From Sphingopyxis sp. (GTDB taxonomy: Bacteria; Pseudomonadota; Alphaproteobacteria; Sphingomonadales; Sphingomonadaceae): a stretch of 64,000 nucleotides of DNA. Made by a program: the position numbers and the translations under genes. The stretch is from the NCBI GenBank assembly GCA_002733865.1, contig NVXM01000001.1, forward strand, positions 14,206 through 78,205, in the 5' to 3' direction. This document shows, one piece after another, positions 35,389-44,575 of this stretch (within the stretch, counting starts at the first letter, position 1; the number at the start of each line of letters is the position of its first letter). A model generated the notes under the pieces. That model made no database searches, had not been told where the DNA came from, and saw nothing but the letters and a program-made list of their open reading frames with translations.

Positions 35389-36627
35389 CTAGACATCGTC
35401 CGCAGAGATCATCTCTGCGCTGTCGATCTCGCCTGTCATGGCGGCCACCGTTACCGCGACCGCAGCGTCGCCGGAGACATTGGTGGTAGTCCGCATCATG
35501 TCCATGATCCGGTCAACGCCCGCGACAAATGCGATCGTTTCCAGCGGTACGCCAACGCTGCCGAAAACCAGGGCCATCATGATCAGGCCTGCGCCCGGAA
35601 TGCCGGCAGCGCCAATCGCCCCCAGGGTCGACGTGATTGAGATCAGCACATAATCCCCAAAGGTCAGATCAACCCCGAATATTTGCGCCCCGAACAACGT
35701 CGCAAGTCCCAGATACATGGCGGTACCGTTCATATTGATCGTCGCGCCAAGCGCTACGACAAAGCTCGCCACCGAATTTCTGACACCGAGATTGCGTTCC
35801 ACGCAGCGCAAGGTAACTGGCAGCGTCGCGTTGGAAGACGCGGTGGAATAGCTCACCGCGATCGCATCAACAATCCCGCGGAAAAAATCGATCACGGGAA
35901 GCTTTGCAATGAACTTGATCATCGCGGAATAGACCAGTCCGATAATCAGCAGGCAGCCGAGATAATTGAGTCCGACCAGTTGGGCCAGAGAGATCAAGGC
36001 ATCGGTGCCCAGCGTCCCTGCCACCCATGCCATCAGCGCGAACACACCGAACGGCGTCAGTTCCATCACAATCATCGTGACCTTTTGCATCACCACAGCG
36101 CCGCTATCGAAAATCTTCGCCAGCGGTTTCCCGTCTTCTTTGGCCATCAGAATACCGATGCCGATGAGGAGCGCGAAGACGATCAGCGGCAGCACCCGAA
36201 CATCCGCCATGACCTGCACCGGGCTGTCCGGAACGATGGAAAGGATCATATCGACAGCGGTCGTCTGATTGGGCTCCGGCGTCGCACCCATTTCGATAGC
36301 GCTGGTATCGACGCCGTTTCCCGGCTGGAAAAAAGTGCCAAGCGCAAGACCCAGCCAAGCGGCAATTTGGCCCGTAATAACGAACAGCACCATCGCCCGG
36401 CCGCCCACACTGCCGAGCTTCCTGAGGTCGCCCAGAGCGGCTACACCGGCCACAAGCGAGAAGAAAATCAGTGGGACGACCAGCATCTTGATCGACTTGA
36501 TGAAGAAATCGCCAATCCATTTTATGGTTTCTGCTTCGGGCCCCCAGAGCAGCCCGGTGACCACACCGAGGATCAAAGCGGCAATGACCCGCTGCCAGAG
36601 CGGAATCTTGAACCAGAATGCCAGCAT
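35389..36627 (-). CDS. Dicarboxylate/amino acid:cation symporter (DAACS family)
   Basis: The 412-residue carrier belongs to the GltP/DctA family: eight membrane helices with two re-entrant hairpins. The serine-rich hairpin motif is STASSNATLPVT and the cation/substrate segment is ATINMNGTAMY. The helix near the C-terminus carries the usual VDRIMDMMRTTTNVSGD, in which the arginine favours dicarboxylate or acidic amino acid substrates. It is convergent with the flavin reductase gene and is followed by no partner on its strand. Confidence 0.94.
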   Translation of the reverse strand: MLAFWFKIPLWQRVIAALILGVVTGLLWGPEAETIKWIGDFFIKSIKMLVVPLIFFSLVAGVAALGDLRKLGSVGGRAMVLFVITGQIAAWLGLALGTFFQPGNGVDTSAIEMGATPEPNQTTAVDMILSIVPDSPVQVMADVRVLPLIVFALLIGIGILMAKEDGKPLAKIFDSGAVVMQKVTMIVMELTPFGVFALMAWVAGTLGTDALISLAQLVGLNYLGCLLIIGLVYSAMIKFIAKLPVIDFFRGIVDAIAVSYSTASSNATLPVTLRCVERNLGVRNSVASFVVALGATINMNGTAMYLGLATLFGAQIFGVDLTFGDYVLISITSTLGAIGAAGIPGAGLIMMALVFGSVGVPLETIAFVAGVDRIMDMMRTTTNVSGDAAVAVTVAAMTGEIDSAEMISADDV

Positions 36628-36701
36628 ATGAAGTTCCCCGATATTTCCCCAGCCCCTTGCCTATCTTGAGCAGGAGCACGCGGCAAGCCCTTAGCGGCGC
36701 G

Positions 36702-38501
36702 TTACATCCAGAAACTGATCGCCAGGCAGGTCGACAGTCCGACCCCAAAGGTCAGCGGAATGCCTGCCTTGAAAAAGTCGGTAAAACGGTAGTTGCCGGC
36801 CGCATAGACCAGCGTATTGGTCTGATAGCCGATCGGCGTGGCGAAACTGGCCGACGCAGCGAACATCACGGCAATCACCAAAGGCCTCGGGTCGACTCCC
36901 AGATCATTGCCGAGCGCAATCGCTATCGGTGTGATGATGATCGCGACAGCATTGTTGGTCACAATTTCGGTCATGATGACGGACAGGACATAAATCGCAA
37001 AGACCAGTCCCCACGGTGGCACCTCGCGCAGAAAGGGCGTCAATTCGGAAACAATCAGATCGACGCTGCCCGCCTGTTGCAGGCCCAGGCCAACTGCAAG
37101 CATCCCAAAAATCAGGACCAGGACGTTACCGTCAATGGAGCCCCAGGCTTCTTCGGCGTCGATACAGCGCGCCAGCAAAATTGCGCCCACCGCAAGAATC
37201 GCAGCGACGGCAAGCGGGATAACGTTGAGCGCGGCGAGCACAACCACTGCCACCAGAGCACCGATTGCGATCGGCGCCCGATCGCGGCGGAAGGCGCGAA
37301 TCTTGGTATGCCCAACCCCGAACAGATTGGGGTTTTGGTACATGCGATTAATGTCTTCGCTGGAGCCCGTCACCAGCAGCCGGTCAGCCGCATGTATGCG
37401 CGCGTTGGTCAGGTCCGAACGCGGCAAGTTGCGGTAGCGGGTCATGCCCAATATTCGCACATTGAGCTGCGACAGAAAAGGGATGTCATACAGCCGGTTG
37501 CCGATGCTCGGGTGACTGGGAGCCACAGTCGCCTCGACCAGTTCCTCGCCGAGCGGGCCCACATCGCCTTTGTGAACGATGCCAACCTTGAAATCTTCGG
37601 ATTTCCGCAGCGAAATCAGCTCCGCAAGATCCAGTTGGACGACGATCCGGTCGCCCGCCCGCAGTTCGTGAAAGTCGAGGTCATGCCGAATATAGCTGCT
37701 CAATCTCTTCACAGCCGTCACTTTCAGGCCTGCCCGGCGCAATTCCGGAACCGCGGATAGCTTTCTGTCGATCACGGAGGCGCGGTTGCGAACGGTCAGT
37801 TCGGTAAGAAAATAGCTTTCATCACTGCTGTCAAACTGACCTTTTACCTGACCGCTGGGAAGCAGCCAGCTGCTGAACAATACCATCATAATCGTGCCTG
37901 CGACCGCGGCTACCAGACCATAAGGCGTAATTTCAAAAATCCCGAATCCACCAAGTCCCTGATCACGGGCAACCGAATCGACGATCAGGTTGGTTGACGT
38001 TCCAATCAATGTGGTCGTGCCGCCCAGAATGCAGATGAAACTAAGCGGTATCAGCAGCTTCTTTGATGAAAATCCTGTGGCCCTTGAGAGACGGAGGATG
38101 ATCGGGATCAGCACGATCACCACCGGGGTGTTGTTCATGAAAGCGGAGGCGACAAAGGCCCCGAGAAACATTTCCGCAACCGCCAGCTTTGGCCGACGCT
38201 TGGCGCGCTTGATGATAAAACCGGCGATGGCATCAATCGTGCCGGTCCGCAGCAACGCACCTGAAAGTATGAACATTGCAGCAATGGTGATCGGAGCGGT
38301 ATTCGAGAAAACTGAAAACAGACCATCGGAATCAATGATTCCGAGAAACAGAAACATGCAGGCCCCGAGCACCGCTACGACCGCTGCCGGAAAGCGCTCC
38401 ATGATGAAGCCAGCAAACAGAAATCCCAAAATGACGAGACCGATGATCGCCTTGTGCGCCTGAATATATTCGTCGATGATATGAAGGATCAGATCAATCA
38501 T
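36702..38501 (-). CDS. SLC13/ArsB-type permease with two RCK_C (TrkA-C) domains
   Basis: The 599-residue protein is an ion-transporter-superfamily permease. There are about six helices in the first 195 residues, then a cytoplasmic insert with two TrkA-C-type domains (about 205-375, each with a pattern like IVQLDLAELISL or LLVTGSSEDINR), then about six more helices. TrkA-C domains bind regulatory ligands and are common in bacterial SLC13 and CitMHS-like anion (sulfate, di- or tricarboxylate) carriers. The two halves show the matching SASFATPIGYQTNTLVY and ILGGTTTLIGTSTN hairpins. Substrate cannot be decided. Confidence 0.9.
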   Translation of the reverse strand: MIDLILHIIDEYIQAHKAIIGLVILGFLFAGFIMERFPAAVVAVLGACMFLFLGIIDSDGLFSVFSNTAPITIAAMFILSGALLRTGTIDAIAGFIIKRAKRRPKLAVAEMFLGAFVASAFMNNTPVVIVLIPIILRLSRATGFSSKKLLIPLSFICILGGTTTLIGTSTNLIVDSVARDQGLGGFGIFEITPYGLVAAVAGTIMMVLFSSWLLPSGQVKGQFDSSDESYFLTELTVRNRASVIDRKLSAVPELRRAGLKVTAVKRLSSYIRHDLDFHELRAGDRIVVQLDLAELISLRKSEDFKVGIVHKGDVGPLGEELVEATVAPSHPSIGNRLYDIPFLSQLNVRILGMTRYRNLPRSDLTNARIHAADRLLVTGSSEDINRMYQNPNLFGVGHTKIRAFRRDRAPIAIGALVAVVVLAALNVIPLAVAAILAVGAILLARCIDAEEAWGSIDGNVLVLIFGMLAVGLGLQQAGSVDLIVSELTPFLREVPPWGLVFAIYVLSVIMTEIVTNNAVAIIITPIAIALGNDLGVDPRPLVIAVMFAASASFATPIGYQTNTLVYAAGNYRFTDFFKAGIPLTFGVGLSTCLAISFWM

Positions 38502-38675
38502 GGATCGAGCCTGTCCTTGAAAATGCAGAATGCAATGGCTTGGGTCGTTGCAATAGATTGACGAAAATTTTGACTAACGAATAATATCCGACCGGCACCC
38601 GGCGAAAGTTCTTGATGCTGAAGCTTGCTGCAGCGGACAAGGCTGCAGAAATGGAATCGGTTTCCAGCATATGCA

Positions 38676-39743
38676 TCACCCGCATTGGGCCCGGTGCAGC
38701 AATTTCTGATCGGCCAGAACCAGCGCCATCATCGCCTCCACGACCGGAACGCCCCTGATGCCGACACAGGGATCATGGCGGCCTTTTGTCGATATTTCGG
38801 TCGCTTCCCCTTCTGGGGTGATCGTCGCCACTGGCGTCAGAATGGAGCTGGTAGGCTTGAATGCGACCCGGCAATAGATCGGCTGGCCGGTGGATATGCC
38901 GCCAGCGGTACCGCCGCTGTGATTGGCGAGAAATTCGGGACCGTTGTCGCCTGGCCGCATCGCATCGGCATTTTCTTCGCCGCGTAGACGGGCCGCAGCA
39001 AATCCATCGCCGATTTCCACCCCTTTGGTTGCGTTGATCGTCATCATTGCCGCAGCGATCTCGCTGTCCATCTTTGCGTAAACGGGCGCGCCCCAGCCCG
39101 CCGGGACGCCCGTTGCTTCGCAGGCAATGATCGCGCCCAGGCTGCTGCCCTGTTTGCGGGCGCCATCGACCAGCGCCTCCCAGCGCTTGGCCGCCTCCGC
39201 ATCCGGACAGAAAAACGGGTTGTTGCCAATTTCCTCCGCGTCAAAATTCGCCATATCTATCGCATCGCCGCCAATTTCGGCGACCCATGCGCGGATGGAC
39301 ACTTCCGGGATGGCCAGTCTTGCAACGGCCCCTGCCGCTACCCGGGCCGCTGTTTCCCGCGCGCTCGATCGGCCACCGCCGCGATAATCGCGAAATCCGT
39401 ATTTCTGGTCATAAGCATAGTCCGCATGGCCCGGGCGATAGGCTTTTGCGACCTCACTATAGTCCTTGGACCGTTGATCGACATTCTCGATCATCAGGGA
39501 AATGGGAGTGCCGGTCGTTTTGCCTTCGAAGACGCCGGACAGGATCTTAACCTGATCCGGTTCCTGCCGCTGCGTCGTATATTTGGATTGGCCGGGCCGA
39601 CGGGCATCCAGAAACGGCTGAATATCGGCTTCGCTCAGTGCCAGTCCTGGCGGGCAGCCGTCTACCACTGCCCCCAAAGCCGGGCCATGACTCTCACCCC
39701 AGGTTGAAAAGCGAAAAACGCGGCCAAATGTGTTGAAGCTCAA
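38676..39743 (-). CDS. aroC: Chorismate synthase AroC
   Basis: AroC removes phosphate from EPSP to give chorismate, using reduced FMN. The 355-residue protein has the signature [19 protein letters not shown], the [12 protein letters not shown] segment, the [11 protein letters not shown] and [18 protein letters not shown] region, and [11 protein letters not shown] near the end. Full length. It is downstream of fabI (69 bp) on the same strand. Together with pheA elsewhere in the window it belongs to aromatic amino acid synthesis. Confidence 0.97.
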   Translation of the reverse strand: MSFNTFGRVFRFSTWGESHGPALGAVVDGCPPGLALSEADIQPFLDARRPGQSKYTTQRQEPDQVKILSGVFEGKTTGTPISLMIENVDQRSKDYSEVAKAYRPGHADYAYDQKYGFRDYRGGGRSSARETAARVAAGAVARLAIPEVSIRAWVAEIGGDAIDMANFDAEEIGNNPFFCPDAEAAKRWEALVDGARKQGSSLGAIIACEATGVPAGWGAPVYAKMDSEIAAAMMTINATKGVEIGDGFAAARLRGEENADAMRPGDNGPEFLANHSGGTAGGISTGQPIYCRVAFKPTSSILTPVATITPEGEATEISTKGRHDPCVGIRGVPVVEAMMALVLADQKLLHRAQCG

Positions 39744-39812
39744 AACTCACTCTCCGCATTCATATTTTTTGTTCGGTTCCCGAATGGATCGTTGATCCAA
39801 CAAGGATGATAA

Positions 39813-40616
39813 TCAATCCAGCGCGATATCTGGCGCGTCTTCCTGTTTCATACCGACAACATGGTAGCCGCCATCAACATGATGGGTTTCTCCGGTCACA
39901 CCGGAGGAAAGGTCGCTGCAGAAATACAGACCCGCGCCACCTACGTCATCGATCGTAACGTTGCGGCGAAGCGGGGAATTATATTCATTCCATTTCAGGA
40001 TGTAACGGAAATCGCCGATACCGCTGGCCGCCAGTGTCTTGATTGGGCCAGCCGAAATCGCATTCACTCGAATATTGTCGGGGCCGAGATCATTGGCCAG
40101 ATATTTGACGCTGGTCTCAAGAGCAGCCTTGGCAACGCCCATCACATTATAATGCGGGATCACCTTCTCGGCACCATAATAGCTCAGCGTGACAATGCTC
40201 CCGCCATTGGGCATCATGTCCGCCGCCCGCTTGGCGACGGCAACAAGCGAATAAGCGGAAATATTCATCGTCATCAGGAAATTGTCGAGACTGGTATCGA
40301 CATATTTGCCGCGCAGCTCGTTTTTATCCGAAAAGCCAATTGCATGAACCACGAAGTCGAGCGTGTCCCAGCGCGCTTTGATTTGATCGAAGGCAGCATC
40401 CAGTGCCGCCATATCCGAAACATCGCAATCGATCAGAAAGTCACTGCCGAGCTCGGCAGCCAGCGGTTTCACGCGTTTTGCCAGTGCTTCACCCTGGTAG
40501 GAGAAGGCCAGCTCCGCACCCGCACCCGCAAGCTGCTGGGCAATACCCCACGCGAGCGACTTGTTATTAGCAAGCCCCATGATCAAGCCTCGCTTGCCAT
40601 TCATTAACTCAGTCAT
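39813..40616 (-). CDS. fabI: Enoyl-[acyl-carrier-protein] reductase FabI
   Basis: FabI performs the last reduction of fatty-acid elongation. The 267-residue short-chain-dehydrogenase-like protein has NADH-binding GLANNKSLAWGIA (14-26) and the catalytic residues Y146, Y156 and K163 in SYYGAEKVIPHYNVMGVAK, numbered exactly as in E. coli FabI. This is the triclosan-target type of enzyme. ATG 40616 is preferred to a start six codons upstream because the family starts MxxLMxGKRGLI. Confidence 0.96.
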   Translation of the reverse strand: MTELMNGKRGLIMGLANNKSLAWGIAQQLAGAGAELAFSYQGEALAKRVKPLAAELGSDFLIDCDVSDMAALDAAFDQIKARWDTLDFVVHAIGFSDKNELRGKYVDTSLDNFLMTMNISAYSLVAVAKRAADMMPNGGSIVTLSYYGAEKVIPHYNVMGVAKAALETSVKYLANDLGPDNIRVNAISAGPIKTLAASGIGDFRYILKWNEYNSPLRRNVTIDDVGGAGLYFCSDLSSGVTGETHHVDGGYHVVGMKQEDAPDIALD

Positions 40617-40682
40617 CGCGGCAGCCTCCTGCAATCAAATATTCCCTGTTGATAAACGCTATCTGAATGATTTTCCAGCGGA

Positions 40683-41633
40683 TCATTCGCTATTCGCATT
40701 CGTCCAGGGCCGTTCGGCCAGAGCAGCGTTTATTTCCGCCCCGATAACCATTCCAAGGCCGACGAGGTAGAAAAAAATGAGGGTTATGATAACCCCTGCC
40801 AGACTGCCATAAGTGAGCTGGTAATTTGCCGCATATTTGAGAAAAACCGGCAACAATCCGGTGATCAGCAGCCACCAGCCGCTAATGAACACAGCGCCCG
40901 GCCATTTCGGATATTGGCGAGGCCGATATTGGCGGGGCGTCAGCAGACGGAACAGCAGATAGAGCGTCGCGAACAGGACAAGAAACGGCACTGCATTGGA
41001 CAAGGAGAGCCAGAGCGCGCTGGCCTGGATTGCCTGAAAATAATTTCCCAGGAATCCGCTGATCCCCGCCAGCACAAATTGCGCGCTAAGCGCGAACATT
41101 GCGACGAACACCGATATAAGAATGAGCATGATCGAGGTGAGTCGGTATTCCCAGAAGGGCCGCTGTGCCTCAACACCATAAGCCCGGTGAAGAATCTCCC
41201 GTATGGTCTCGATCAGGCTGGTCGTCGTCCACAATCCAATGCCCGCGCTGAGCCAGAGCAAAGGCCCAGTCCTCGCGGTCATCGCATCCCTTATCGGGTC
41301 ATGCAGCGCGCTTGCAACAGAGGGCGGAACGGTCACCAGAAACGCCTCGACAAACTCGGTTCCGATATCGGTCTGGCCGAAGCCCCCGATGATTGCGGCC
41401 GCGATAATGAAGAAGGAAAATACCGCCAGCAAAGACATGTAGGCGAAATTGCCGGCAAAGGTAAAACCGTCATGATAGACGCCCACAGCGGTGCGTTCGA
41501 TAATGATCATTGCGCGGCGGGTGAAATTTTCACCGGCCAGATCTTCGGCGGCTCTGTTTAAGGGCAGCCCGGCCTCACCCTTGTCCTGGCGCCGGGCTTC
41601 GGGCGAAAGTACAGACAGATTGGTCCGAGCCAA
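40683..41633 (-). CDS. YihY/BrkB family inner-membrane protein
   Basis: The 316-residue protein has six predicted helices (from about 60 to 295) with the family patterns FAYMSLLAVFSFF, the LWSAGIGLWTTTSLIE-like segment and the final GSLAGVIITLIFFYLVGLGMVIGAEINA. Once named RNase BN in error; function unknown. The predicted start is a TTG two bases after the dnaJ-like stop, with a 40-residue polar N-terminal extension; an ATG at 41510 would give the shorter form. It is tightly coupled to the DnaJ-like gene upstream. Confidence 0.87.
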   Translation of the reverse strand: MARTNLSVLSPEARRQDKGEAGLPLNRAAEDLAGENFTRRAMIIIERTAVGVYHDGFTFAGNFAYMSLLAVFSFFIIAAAIIGGFGQTDIGTEFVEAFLVTVPPSVASALHDPIRDAMTARTGPLLWLSAGIGLWTTTSLIETIREILHRAYGVEAQRPFWEYRLTSIMLILISVFVAMFALSAQFVLAGISGFLGNYFQAIQASALWLSLSNAVPFLVLFATLYLLFRLLTPRQYRPRQYPKWPGAVFISGWWLLITGLLPVFLKYAANYQLTYGSLAGVIITLIFFYLVGLGMVIGAEINAALAERPWTNANSE

Positions 41634-41635
41634 GC

Positions 41636-42559
41636 CTACACACCCATGCTGGCGCGGGGATTGTCTTTCGGGTTCCAGTCTTTGACAAATTCCGTGAGCT
41701 TTTCATCATTCTTCGGCAAAGCGATCATCAGCGTGACCAGCTGGTTGCCGCGAACACCGGACTTGCCATGGAAGCCTTTGTTTTTCAGGCGCAATGTCTT
41801 GCCCGAATCCGAACCGGCAGGGATGGACAGCATGACCGGCCCGTCCACGGTCGGAACCTTTATCTTCGCGCCTTCCACTGCTTCTTTGAGGCTGATCGGC
41901 AATTCCAGCGTGATATTGTCGCCGTCGCGTTTGTAGAAAGGGTGCGGGTTGATGTGGATGGTAACAATGGCGTCGCCATTCCCGCCGGGGCCTGGACGCC
42001 CCTTGCCACTGAGACGCATTTGCGTGCCTTCTTCGACACCCTTGGGCAGGCTCAGATCGATGGTCTTGCCGTCTTCCAGCGTGATCCGCTGTTTCTGGAG
42101 CGTCGCTGCTGCCGTAAATTCCACTTTCAATCGGTAGGTGACATTGGCCCCCTTGGGGGGTGGGGTGCTGCGCTGACGACCGCCAAAGGGAGAGCCGCTG
42201 CCGCCGCCGCCAAACAGGCCTTCAAAAATATCGCCAAAATCCGCGCCGGTATTGCCGAAGTCGGTTTGCTGCCCGGCGGGACCGCGATGATAGCTGCCGC
42301 CTCCTCCACCACCATCAAAGCCAAAGGGACCGGTCGGATTGCCTTGGCCATCAATTTCGCCACGGTCAAACTGCGCCCGTTTCTCTTTATCGAGCAACAG
42401 GTCATAAGCCTTGGTTACGTCGGAAAAACGTTCCGTCGCTGCGGGGTTATCTTTGTTCCTGTCCGGATGCAGTTCCTTGGCGAGCTTGCGATAGGCGCTC
42501 TTTATTTCCTTGTCACTTGCACCCTTGGCAACACCCAATGCTTGATAGGGATCGATCAT
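41636..42559 (-). CDS. DnaJ-like co-chaperone (CbpA type, no zinc fingers)
   Basis: The 307-residue protein has a J-domain (1-68) with HPD at 31-33, a glycine/phenylalanine-rich linker (about 78-130) and two C-terminal substrate-binding beta domains (about 135-300). The CxxCxGxG zinc-finger region of true DnaJ is absent, so this is the CbpA/DjlA-type class II J-protein that stimulates DnaK. The next gene (YihY/BrkB) starts two bases after its stop. Confidence 0.93.
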   Translation of the reverse strand: MIDPYQALGVAKGASDKEIKSAYRKLAKELHPDRNKDNPAATERFSDVTKAYDLLLDKEKRAQFDRGEIDGQGNPTGPFGFDGGGGGGSYHRGPAGQQTDFGNTGADFGDIFEGLFGGGGSGSPFGGRQRSTPPPKGANVTYRLKVEFTAAATLQKQRITLEDGKTIDLSLPKGVEEGTQMRLSGKGRPGPGGNGDAIVTIHINPHPFYKRDGDNITLELPISLKEAVEGAKIKVPTVDGPVMLSIPAGSDSGKTLRLKNKGFHGKSGVRGNQLVTLMIALPKNDEKLTEFVKDWNPKDNPRASMGV

Positions 42560-42628
42560 TATTTAGCCTTTTTCAAATCCTTATCGTGCAGAGATTGGAA
42601 GTTTCCGCTGATTTTCAACTCTAGTGTT

Positions 42629-43087
42629 TTATTGAGGTACAACGGCATCCGCAACCTTGTTGTGCCGGGTGAAGCGAAGCAGCAGATAGAGCACCAGACC
42701 CAATGGCCCTAACATCAAGACAAACAACAGGATAGGTATTTGAAGCCATCGTGCAAAGCCGTATTTGTCCGCATTGCGAGCCACCCAGAGCCCCACGAAC
42801 AAATCAAAGGCGAGATAGTGAATCCAGCCGACGGTCGCGCCGCCCGGGCTGGCGAGCAGTTGCTGGACACCGGCGAGTGTCGTGAAATCCGGCGCTTGGC
42901 CGCTGCCACCGCCAATCAACCCGGTCATCAACGGGATAATGATGACCGCATCGGCGCAAGCCAAAAGCCCGACACCGCCATAGAATAATCCGGTCAATAT
43001 CGGTTCCCGCCGCGGCGCCAACGCCAGGATCACCCACATCAGCAACGCATAATTATTGGTGAGCGTGAATATCAGGTCCCAGTTCAT
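42629..43087 (-). CDS. ABA4-like family membrane protein
   Basis: The 152-residue protein has four hydrophobic segments and matches the ABA4-like family (DUF4281): N-terminal NNYALLMWVILALAPR, central GWIHYLAFDLFVGLWVA and the C-terminal GPLGLVLYLLLR. ABA4 acts in neoxanthin formation in plants; the bacterial homologues, common in carotenoid-making alphaproteobacteria, have no proven role. It is divergent from pdxH and 69 bp upstream of the DnaJ-like gene on its strand. Confidence 0.85.
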   Translation of the reverse strand: MNWDLIFTLTNNYALLMWVILALAPRREPILTGLFYGGVGLLACADAVIIIPLMTGLIGGGSGQAPDFTTLAGVQQLLASPGGATVGWIHYLAFDLFVGLWVARNADKYGFARWLQIPILLFVLMLGPLGLVLYLLLRFTRHNKVADAVVPQ

Positions 43088-43190
43088 AATACCCTCTCTG
43101 TTGCGCGGCTTTTAGCAGAAAACGGCGCTTTGTCGTGAAACAAAATTTTGTTTGTTTGCTGGCCCGATCGACGATGGTAAAGGCGTCGTC

Positions 43191-43766
43191 ATGACCGATC
43201 CCTATTCCCTGTTCGACGAGTGGTTCGCCCAAGCGCGCGAAACCGAAATCAATGACAGCAACGCCATGACGATCGCTACCGCCGATGCCAGCGGGCAGCC
43301 TTCTGCGCGAATGGTATTGTTGAAGGGCCATGGCCCTGACGGCTTTGTTTTCTACACCAATCAGCAAAGCCGCAAGGCCACTGACATAGCCGAGAACCCG
43401 CAGGCCGCGATCCTGTTTCACTGGAAAAGCCTGCGCCGCCAGATCCGGATTGAAGGCTCCCTCTCCACGGTTGCCGACAGCGTGGCCGATGCCTATTTCG
43501 CGACGCGCAGCCGGGATTCGCAGCTGGGCGCATGGGCCTCGGACCAGTCGCGTCCACTGGACAGCCGCGAGACCTTCGAAACCCGGTTTCAGGAAATTAC
43601 GGAGCGGTTCGCTGGCGGCGATGTCCCGCGCCCGCCGCACTGGTCTGGCTATTGTCTGGTGCCGGACCGGTTTGAATTCTGGCAGGACCGGGCACACCGG
43701 CTGCACGAGCGGCGGGCCTTTGTCCGCAATGGCAAAGACTGGACCGAAGGGCTGCTATACCCATGA
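43191..43766 (+). CDS. pdxH: Pyridoxamine 5'-phosphate oxidase PdxH
   Basis: PdxH oxidises pyridoxine or pyridoxamine phosphate to pyridoxal phosphate with FMN. The 191-residue protein has the FMN-contact segments ARMVLLKG and FYTNQQSRKA, HWKSLRRQIRIEG, the SRDSQLGAWAS loop and the C-terminal signature WSGYCLVPDRFEFWQDRAHRLHERR-like region. ATG 43191 is chosen because the upstream frame has no homology. The stop overlaps the next start (ATGA), coupling it to a PhzF-type enzyme. Confidence 0.96.
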   Translation: MTDPYSLFDEWFAQARETEINDSNAMTIATADASGQPSARMVLLKGHGPDGFVFYTNQQSRKATDIAENPQAAILFHWKSLRRQIRIEGSLSTVADSVADAYFATRSRDSQLGAWASDQSRPLDSRETFETRFQEITERFAGGDVPRPPHWSGYCLVPDRFEFWQDRAHRLHERRAFVRNGKDWTEGLLYP

Positions 43767-44575
43767 CAGAGCTGCCATATTATCATGTCGATGCTTTTGC
43801 CGATCGTCCCTTCACCGGCAACCAGGCAGCGGTGATGCCGCTCGAGAACTGGCTCGACGACGATGTGCTGCAGGCTATCGGCGAGGAAAATAATTTTGCC
43901 GAAACCGCCTTTTATCTGCCCGATGCAACCGGGGAAGCAGATTACGAATTGCGCTGGTTCACCCCGACGATGGAGATCGCGCTCTGCGGTCATGCGACAC
44001 TGGCCAGTGGCCACATCATATTGTCGCAAGACCCGGGCCGGCAGCAGATCAGCTTCCGAACCCGCAAGGCAGGAATCTTGACTGTGAAGCGCGACGGCGA
44101 TGGCTATACTCTTGGTCTCCCGGCCTATCCTCCGGCACCGAAAACCATACCGGAAATCGTTGCTCTCCTAGGGGGCAGCCCCGTTGACACACAATTCCAC
44201 GAAGGACGCTACCATGTCGTGCGATACGAACAAGCGGATGAGGTTCTCGCTCTCAAGCCAGATCTGAAAGCACTCGCTGCGCTCGGTGACGCGCAATTTA
44301 TCTGCACAGCATCCGGTAAGGATACAGACGTGCTGAGCCGGGTGTTCGTGCCCGGCGGCGGCGTTGACGAGGACAGTGTCACTGGTTCAGCGCATGCTGT
44401 CCTGACACCTTATTGGGCCAGGCAACTGGGCCGCAGCAGCTTCACAGCCTATCAGGCCAGCCGTCGCGGCGGCTATGTAAACTGTGGGCTGGACGGCGAT
44501 CGCGCATGGCTGGGCGGAAAATGTGTGACAGTGGTACGCGGTACGTTCTGCCTGACGGAGCCGGTCGGCAACTAG
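43763..44575 (+). CDS. PhzF family isomerase/epimerase-like protein
   Basis: The 270-residue protein has the two-domain diaminopimelate-epimerase fold of the PhzF family: YYHVDAFADRPFTGNQAAV at the start, catalytic E47 in NNFAETAFYL, then RWFTPTMEIALCGHATLAS and the second-half GVDEDSVTGSAHAVL. Only one catalytic glutamate replaces the cysteine pair of DapF, as usual in PhzF. No phenazine genes are near; housekeeping PhzF homologues have uncertain substrates. It is coupled to pdxH and its stop codon shares the tetranucleotide CTAG with the convergent hydrolase gene. Confidence 0.92.
   Translation: MTELPYYHVDAFADRPFTGNQAAVMPLENWLDDDVLQAIGEENNFAETAFYLPDATGEADYELRWFTPTMEIALCGHATLASGHIILSQDPGRQQISFRTRKAGILTVKRDGDGYTLGLPAYPPAPKTIPEIVALLGGSPVDTQFHEGRYHVVRYEQADEVLALKPDLKALAALGDAQFICTASGKDTDVLSRVFVPGGGVDEDSVTGSAHAVLTPYWARQLGRSSFTAYQASRRGGYVNCGLDGDRAWLGGKCVTVVRGTFCLTEPVGN

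Noticed and set aside
35683..37760. Two long plus-strand frames (328 and 380 residues)
   Set aside because: They are His/Arg/Asp-rich antisense readings of the two transporter genes.
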